NCBI GenBank assembly: GCA_946480575.1
Contig: CAMLKF010000045.1
Span: forward strand, 1 to 14,378
Direction of reading: 5' to 3'
Length of the DNA: 14,378 nucleotides
Origin: an uncultured Nitrososphaera sp.
GTDB lineage: Archaea > Thermoproteota > Nitrososphaeria > Nitrososphaerales > Nitrososphaeraceae
The number at the start of each line of letters is the position of its first letter. Position 1 is the stretch's first letter. Made by a program: the position numbers and the translations under genes. The notes beneath the pieces are model-generated. The model made no database searches. It saw nothing but the letters and a program-made list of their open reading frames with translations, and was not told where the DNA came from. Shown here piece after piece: positions 11,499-14,378 of the stretch.

Positions 11499-11794
11499 CT
11501 ATAGCATCCTATTGCTTTCTACTGATGCTGGCTTTGTTGCTGTACAGCTTGGAAACATTATCCGGCCGACATCTTTGTACATTTTCACGAACTGCTTTGC
11601 CTTGTGAGTCATGCGGTTCTCGTGATCCATTGCAAGGTGTTCCAGCAACCCTTTTTCTTGAAGAACCGCCAGGTATTCCTTCATCTGTGGAAACGACAGG
11701 AATGCCATGCACAAAATCTTGGTCTTGATCACACCATCCAAAGCTATTTCCAGATTCGCCGCAACAATATCGTCCGGCTTCTATATTTCAACAT
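11499..11794 (-). pseudogene. ArnR1-like winged-helix gene broken by a one-base frameshift
   Basis: A paralogue of the gene at 9118-9372. It starts at the ATG of 11794 with MLKYRSR, then the frame breaks near 11770-11776. In the next frame it continues as DIVAANLEIALDG, VIKTKILCMAFLSF, PQMKEYLAVLQEKGLLEH, to a TAG at 11499. Adding one base at CGG-AC-GAT would give the family sequence RTDI, so the simplest reading is a single-base deletion. The promoter looks intact (ATTTATTAT at 11813-11821, minus strand, about 24 bases upstream). The remaining downstream frame opens with a TTG at 11741, which would lack the first helix. The C-terminus carries an extra tail (CTATKPASVESNRML). Either a recent pseudogene or a sequence error. 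Confidence 0.75.
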
Positions 11795-11812
11795 AAACTG
11801 GAAAGTAGGGGC

Positions 11813-11821
11813 ATAATAAAT
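11813..11821 (-). promoter_or_regulatory. TATA box of the frameshifted winged-helix gene
   Basis: ATTTATTAT on the minus strand, about 24 bases before the ATG at 11794, the leaderless spacing. Its survival suggests the frame break is recent or artefactual. Confidence 0.45.
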
Positions 11822-11860
11822 CCCTCGCTAATGAAAAACTAATAGATATTACCGATATGG

Positions 11861-12250
11861 TCACTGCACCTGTTGCGATCCTATCAACGTGTATATCTTG
11901 TTCAGATGGTCTTCAAGGTCGGTTAGCACCTCTATCTTCCGCTTGGGGTAGTTTGCAAAGCGAAGCACGCTGTCTATGAACTCGGGCACAGGAGTCGTGC
12001 CTTCGCCGGGAACCTCTATCCCACGCCGGGTCAGCAGGTACGACTTGACCACCGAGCCAGCCTGAACCCCGTTAAGAAAGTAGCTCTTGTCTTCAGGCAT
12101 GTCATCTGCAGCCTTGGCATAGCGGGCCTTAATGATCTCAGTCTCGCCAGCGATCTCTAGCTCGAGCCTGTTCATTGCCTCAACCAGCCGATGTATCCCC
12201 TCTGCGGTCACAACATACACAGACACGCCTACTGCATTAATAACTTTCAT
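11861..12250 (-). CDS. Hypothetical protein, 129 aa
   Basis: Not recognised. No signal peptide or membrane segment. The N-terminus is a probable beta strand (MKVINAVGVSVYVVT) followed by a long charged helix (about 16-50, with RLVEAMNRLELEIAG and IIKARYAKAADD), a middle section with YFLNGVQAGSVVKSYLLTRRGIEVP, and a helical end (LTDLEDHLNKIYTLIG). The start is supported by a TATA box (CTGTATAC, 12277-12284, minus strand) about 27 bases upstream. It is monocistronic, with a T run past the stop (about 11833-11839) that may end transcription. Confidence 0.78.
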   Translation of the reverse strand: MKVINAVGVSVYVVTAEGIHRLVEAMNRLELEIAGETEIIKARYAKAADDMPEDKSYFLNGVQAGSVVKSYLLTRRGIEVPGEGTTPVPEFIDSVLRFANYPKRKIEVLTDLEDHLNKIYTLIGSQQVQ

Positions 12251-12276
12251 ACGGAAACAGCATCAAGGTTACAGAA

Positions 12277-12284
12277 GTATACAG
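12277..12284 (-). promoter_or_regulatory. TATA box of the 129-aa gene
   Basis: CTGTATAC on the minus strand, centred close to 27-29 bases before the ATG at 12250; leaderless geometry. Confidence 0.45.
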
Positions 12285-12384
12285 TAGGAGATTACTCAAC
12301 CAAAGATAAATACGCAATTTCCAGCCGACTAGCAAAGGTGGATCTAATCCTGAAGCGGATGGCAAGTTCAACGCCCTTTACGAT

Positions 12385-12594
12385 GTGCTTGCATTTTTGA
12401 ATGAAAACGTGGCAGGCGTGTCAGTGATATCGCCGGCGGTGCACCTTTCTTTCGGCGGCGTGCACTATCTTCTGTCGTTCATGCTGCGGCGGGGTTTTGT
12501 CTGGACTGCAAGAAGCTACACCGAATTTGGGATAACTGCCCTCAGCTCCGCATTCTTGCGCGACTTTCAGAGCATGAGAAAGTTCCTATCCTAG
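12385..12594 (+). CDS. Hypothetical protein, start uncertain or gene truncated
   Basis: A 69-aa frame from a GTG at 12385; the frame is open and protein-like further upstream to 12310 (TSKGGSNPEADGKFNALYDV), but no ATG, GTG or TTG exists there. A TATA-like GATAAATAC at 12305-12313 would start transcription near 12335. Either translation starts at the GTG, or the true start was lost by a small indel, as seen in other genes nearby. The middle is hydrophobic (VAGVSVISPAVHLSFGGVHY, then LLSFMLRRG). Its TAG (12592-12594) overlaps the stop codon of the convergent zinc-finger gene within one CTAG. No family recognised. Confidence 0.5.
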   Translation: MLAFLNENVAGVSVISPAVHLSFGGVHYLLSFMLRRGFVWTARSYTEFGITALSSAFLRDFQSMRKFLS

Positions 12595-12710
12595 TGATCC
12601 GGGTGGACCTCTTCTACATGTCTGTCCTTTTCTTCTTCCGTCCTGAAGTACGAGTTGCAAAAGGCGCACTTCCACTTGGGAAATTGCGAGCCCTGCCACT
12701 TTTCAGACAT
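12591..12710 (-). CDS. 39-aa C2H2 zinc-finger protein
   Basis: A very short gene with a complete zinc-finger pattern: Cys15-x2-Cys18-x12-His31-x4-His36, in KCAFCNSYFRTEEEKDRHVEEVH. The hydrophobic core positions expected of a C2H2 finger (Phe17, Phe22) are roughly in place. It would act as a single-finger nucleic-acid or protein-binding module; archaeal genomes encode several such miniproteins. The start at 12710 is supported by a TATA box (CGATAAAT, 12733-12741, minus strand) about 27 bases upstream. The stop TAG shares CTAG with the convergent frame ending at 12594. Confidence 0.75.
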   Translation of the reverse strand: MSEKWQGSQFPKWKCAFCNSYFRTEEEKDRHVEEVHPDH

Positions 12711-12732
12711 GCAGCGGCATTCCTCGAATACC

Positions 12733-12741
12733 AATTTATCG
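12733..12741 (-). promoter_or_regulatory. TATA box of the zinc-finger gene
   Basis: CCGATAAAT on the minus strand, centred about 27 bases before the ATG at 12710, so the transcript would be leaderless. It lies just downstream of the T runs that end the PadR transcript. Confidence 0.5.
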
Positions 12742-12747
12742 GTTGTA

Positions 12748-12767
12748 GAAAAATAGATTAAAAAATG
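12748..12767 (-). terminator. T-run terminator after the PadR gene
   Basis: On the minus strand, ten bases past the PadR stop codon, the sequence has a run of six T and then a run of five T (ATTTTTTAATCTATTTTTCT), a typical hairpin-free archaeal terminator. It separates PadR from the zinc-finger promoter. Confidence 0.45.
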
Positions 12768-12775
12768 GGAGTTTT

Positions 12776-13294
12776 TTACTGGACGTCCACGTGCTCTTTT
12801 TCTGCGGCGTTGTTCTCGGCTTCCTGATCGTCCAGCTTTTTTAGCTCGCTTTGCAGGAATTCTCTGTACTTGTCTCGCTCTTGCTGCGTCATAGAGTCCA
12901 GATTGGAGCTGAGTGCCGAGCCTATGGCGGCAATCCTGTCGATAAGGTCCATTGCCATGAACTTGCCCACGCTGCCAACCCGCAGCACCACGTCTATCTG
13001 CTTCTGGATTACGCTGCCAAAAGACTCCAAGTCTGACGTTATCTCCATGCCCTTCTTGGTGATGTTGTACCTCCCGTCCTTGCCTTCGGTCACAAGTCCT
13101 TCATCAAGCAGCCTGCCAAGCAGCGGGTAAATGAGTCCTGGCGACGGCTTCCACCTGCCCCCGCTTTCCACGGTGGCCTTGTCGATTATTTCCTTGCCTG
13201 TCATCGGTTGCTCCCTCAAGAGAGCGAGGATGTACTGCCTTGAGAATCCCCTCGGGATCGCGCTCCCGACCCTTGACAGCCATTCAGATATCAT
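12776..13294 (-). CDS. PadR-family transcriptional regulator
   Basis: 172 aa. The winged helix of the PadR family spans about residues 15-85: FSRQYILALLREQPMTGKEI, then GRWKPSPGLIYPLLGRLLDE with the recognition helix, and the wing DGRYNITKKG. The C-terminal half is helical (SVIQKQIDVVLRVGSVGKFM, RDKYREFLQSELKKLDDQEA) and ends acidic; PadR proteins dimerise through such helices. A longer frame reaches 13429, but the ATG at 13294 is preferred: the domain begins soon after it, the upstream 45 codons are not protein-like, and a TATA box (13317-13326) lies about 27 bases before it. A repeated ATATCxCTAG motif between TATA box and start suggests self-repression. The ligand is unknown. Confidence 0.9.
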   Translation of the reverse strand: MISEWLSRVGSAIPRGFSRQYILALLREQPMTGKEIIDKATVESGGRWKPSPGLIYPLLGRLLDEGLVTEGKDGRYNITKKGMEITSDLESFGSVIQKQIDVVLRVGSVGKFMAMDLIDRIAAIGSALSSNLDSMTQQERDKYREFLQSELKKLDDQEAENNAAEKEHVDVQ

Positions 13295-13326
13295 ATCACT
13301 AGTAATATCGCTAGCGAAATAAAAAG
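13293..13326 (-). promoter_or_regulatory. PadR promoter with repeated operator-like motif
   Basis: TATA box TTTTTATTT (13317-13326, minus strand) centred 27 bases before the ATG at 13294. Between it and the start the plus strand carries two copies of ATATC(A/G)CTAG, at 13293-13302 and 13305-13314, 12 bases apart, and the palindrome CGCTAGCG (13309-13316). This placement covers the transcription start, as expected for an autorepressor site. The binding itself is inference. Confidence 0.5.
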
Positions 13327-13442
13327 CTTGTGGGGGCCAGGTCCGGCTGCCTCCAGTTCTTGATCTTGCTGAAGGAGCAGCAATCACGTTTTCAATCGCA
13401 CGTCCAGAAAAGATGATAGAATTCACCATCGAATTTTAATAG

Positions 13443-13694
13443 TTGCTGTTGCCCTATTTTGGAGAGTATACCTGGTTTTTGCTCAGCAAGGACGGCTATG
13501 AAAAACTTATGCGCGAAATCGAGAACCAGATAGACGACGCCGATGAGGACGCCAAGCAAAAAGCTTGGAATATCCTTCATGCAATCAAAGGCCATTACAA
13601 CGCAGTGATAGTGGAGACGATTGCATACGAACTCCAAATGGCCGAGTCCAAACAAAGCGTGGCAACCTGGCAGAAGCAGAATGGCATAAATTGA
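13443..13694 (+). CDS. Small helical hypothetical protein, start uncertain
   Basis: Up to 83 aa from a TTG at 13443. The confident part begins near SKDGYEKLMREIENQIDDAD and is a charged, helical protein (about residues 15-75) with no Cys and no membrane segment. Starts at TTG 13479 or ATG 13509 fit better with the TATA-like ATTTTAATAG at 13432-13441, which would start transcription near 13462, after the first TTG. Not recognised. Divergent from PadR, so the gap 13295-13442 holds both promoters and PadR could also control this gene. The opposite-strand frame across it (13392-13727) is judged a shadow. Confidence 0.55.
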   Translation: MLLPYFGEYTWFLLSKDGYEKLMREIENQIDDADEDAKQKAWNILHAIKGHYNAVIVETIAYELQMAESKQSVATWQKQNGIN

Positions 13695-13700
13695 CGGCCG

Positions 13701-13747
13701 AATTATATTAGTCAGTGCTTGATGCAACCAAGTTAAGAGGATGATCC
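13701..13747 (+). promoter_or_regulatory. Promoter and ribosome binding site of the first response regulator
   Basis: TATA-like AATTATATTA at 13701-13710 would start transcription near 13732. Just before the ATG at 13748 is AGAGGATGATCC (13736-13747), which matches the anti-Shine-Dalgarno complement AGGAGGTGATCC at most positions. It is the clearest ribosome site in the window and fixes the start. Confidence 0.5.
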
Positions 13748-14144
13748 ATGACTTCCGGCACGAACGGTCAAAAAATAATGGTAGTCGACGATGAGCAGGA
13801 CTTGATGAATATCGTATATATTTACCTCAAGAAATGGGAATTTGTAGTTGACTCCTTTTACCAATCCTGTCGACGCAATTACGCGGTCCAAAAATAGCCC
13901 CTTCAGCTATCTGCTTGTCATCACTGATATCAGGATGCCACAGATGTCCGGCTTGGAGCTTGCAAAATCGCTACTGCGCGTCAAGCCTGATGCCAAAATA
14001 ATAATCATGACTGCCTTTGAAATAAGTAGAGAAGAGCTTGAAAGTAGCCTGCCAATGACCGAGCATAAAGACATCTTGAAAAAGCCATTCAATTTGGTGC
14101 AGACCTGCCGCGCGGTAGAAAAGGAGATGCAGGCAGCCACTTGA
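13748..14144 (+). pseudogene. Single-domain response regulator with a +1 frameshift
   Basis: Starts at the ATG of 13748 as MTSGTNGQKIMVVDDEQDLM and reads in frame to Asp35-Ser36-Phe37, then the frame breaks at the run TTTT (13856-13859). One base later it resumes as TNPVDAITRSKNSPFSYLLV and runs to the TGA at 14142-14144. Removing one T restores a full receiver domain of about 131 aa: acidic pair Asp14-Asp15, phosphoacceptor Asp60 in VITDIRMPQMSG, Thr88 in IIIMTAF and Lys112 in LKKPF. No output domain follows, so it is a CheY-like protein. The break leaves a short product (about 49 codons) or a TTG-start fragment (13848). Pseudogene, sequence error or, less likely, programmed frameshifting. 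Confidence 0.8.
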
Positions 14145-14204
14145 CTGCAAATTTTCCTGCGTAATTTGCTACCAGAAGATGATCTAACATCAATCCAGCA
14201 CATT

Positions 14205-14214
14205 TTTTTATATC
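14205..14214 (+). promoter_or_regulatory. TATA-like box before the second response regulator
   Basis: TTTTTATATC in the gap after the first regulator; transcription would start near 14236. No ATG, GTG or TTG in the right frame lies between there and the domain. Confidence 0.35.
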
Positions 14215-14252
14215 TGCATCGCCTGGGAGTTCGGACAAGAGCGCATTGTAGA

Positions 14253-14378
14253 AAAAAAGTCATACTGGTAGTCGACAACAACCCGACGTCAACGTAATGT
14301 TAAGGAAAATGCTTGAGCTGAAGAGCTATCAGGTAACTGCGTATGCTGACCTTGCAGCTGCCCTTCCAAATTTCAAGA
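14253..14378 (+). pseudogene. Second response regulator, frameshifted and cut by the window edge
   Basis: The N-terminal part of a receiver domain: KKVILVVDNN, then the frame breaks in the CCC run (14282-14284), and the next frame continues DVNVMLRKMLELKSYQVTAY to the window end. One extra base after CC would give VVDNNPDVNVMLRKML, a normal receiver start. No standard start codon precedes KKVILVVD in frame, and the acidic pair is replaced by Asp-Asn. Its tandem position after another regulator suggests duplication. The ATG at 14297 is the first possible start in the downstream frame. The rest lies outside the window. Confidence 0.65.

Noticed and set aside
13392..13727. 111-codon minus-strand frame with hydrophobic stretches
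   Set aside because: Opposite the helical protein at 13443-13694, which has better amino-acid composition; it also runs across both promoter regions.

Overview
The window reads as chromosomal DNA of a soil ammonia-oxidising archaeon (Nitrososphaera-like, Thaumarchaeota group I.1b). The 16S rRNA starts and ends with typical archaeal sequences and resembles group I.1b in its variable parts. The 16S-23S spacer carries no tRNA. Several protein genes have a TATA box about 27 bases before the start codon, the pattern of leaderless archaeal transcripts. The gene set (manganese catalase, ArnR1-like winged helices, PadR, split-barrel flavoprotein) fits that lineage. This assignment rests on recall and was not searched.

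Layout: 1-4569 is the rRNA operon on the minus strand: 23S (3' end cut off by the window edge), a 293-base spacer and 16S. A leader of about 200 bases follows, with a strong BRE/TATA promoter near 4798-4811. Sequences flanking 16S can pair into a processing stem. From 5203 a plus-strand gene encodes a YyaL/DUF255 thioredoxin-like protein. Converging on it from the minus strand are a 110-aa protein, a manganese catalase, a two-helix membrane protein and a small winged-helix regulator. Stretch 9373-10509 has no convincing gene but holds clustered hairpins and an open frame without a start codon. Then follow, on the plus strand, an FMN split-barrel protein and an abutting small CxxC protein. A frameshifted winged-helix paralogue and a 129-aa orphan come next on the minus strand. 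Beyond them are a plus-strand orphan reading frame and a 39-aa C2H2 zinc finger whose stop codons share one CTAG. The window closes with a PadR regulator, a small helical protein and two tandem response regulators, both with broken reading frames.

How the genes work together: the manganese catalase and the thioredoxin-like protein suggest a stress and redox neighbourhood. Much of the rest is small DNA-binding or signalling proteins (two ArnR1-like winged helices, one PadR, one zinc finger, two receiver domains). No CRISPR array, intact insertion sequence or recognisable defence system was found. The most notable observations are three single-base frame breaks within about 2.6 kb at the right end, a 39-aa zinc-finger gene with a well-placed promoter, a PadR promoter with a repeated operator-like motif, and a hairpin cluster in the gene-free stretch.
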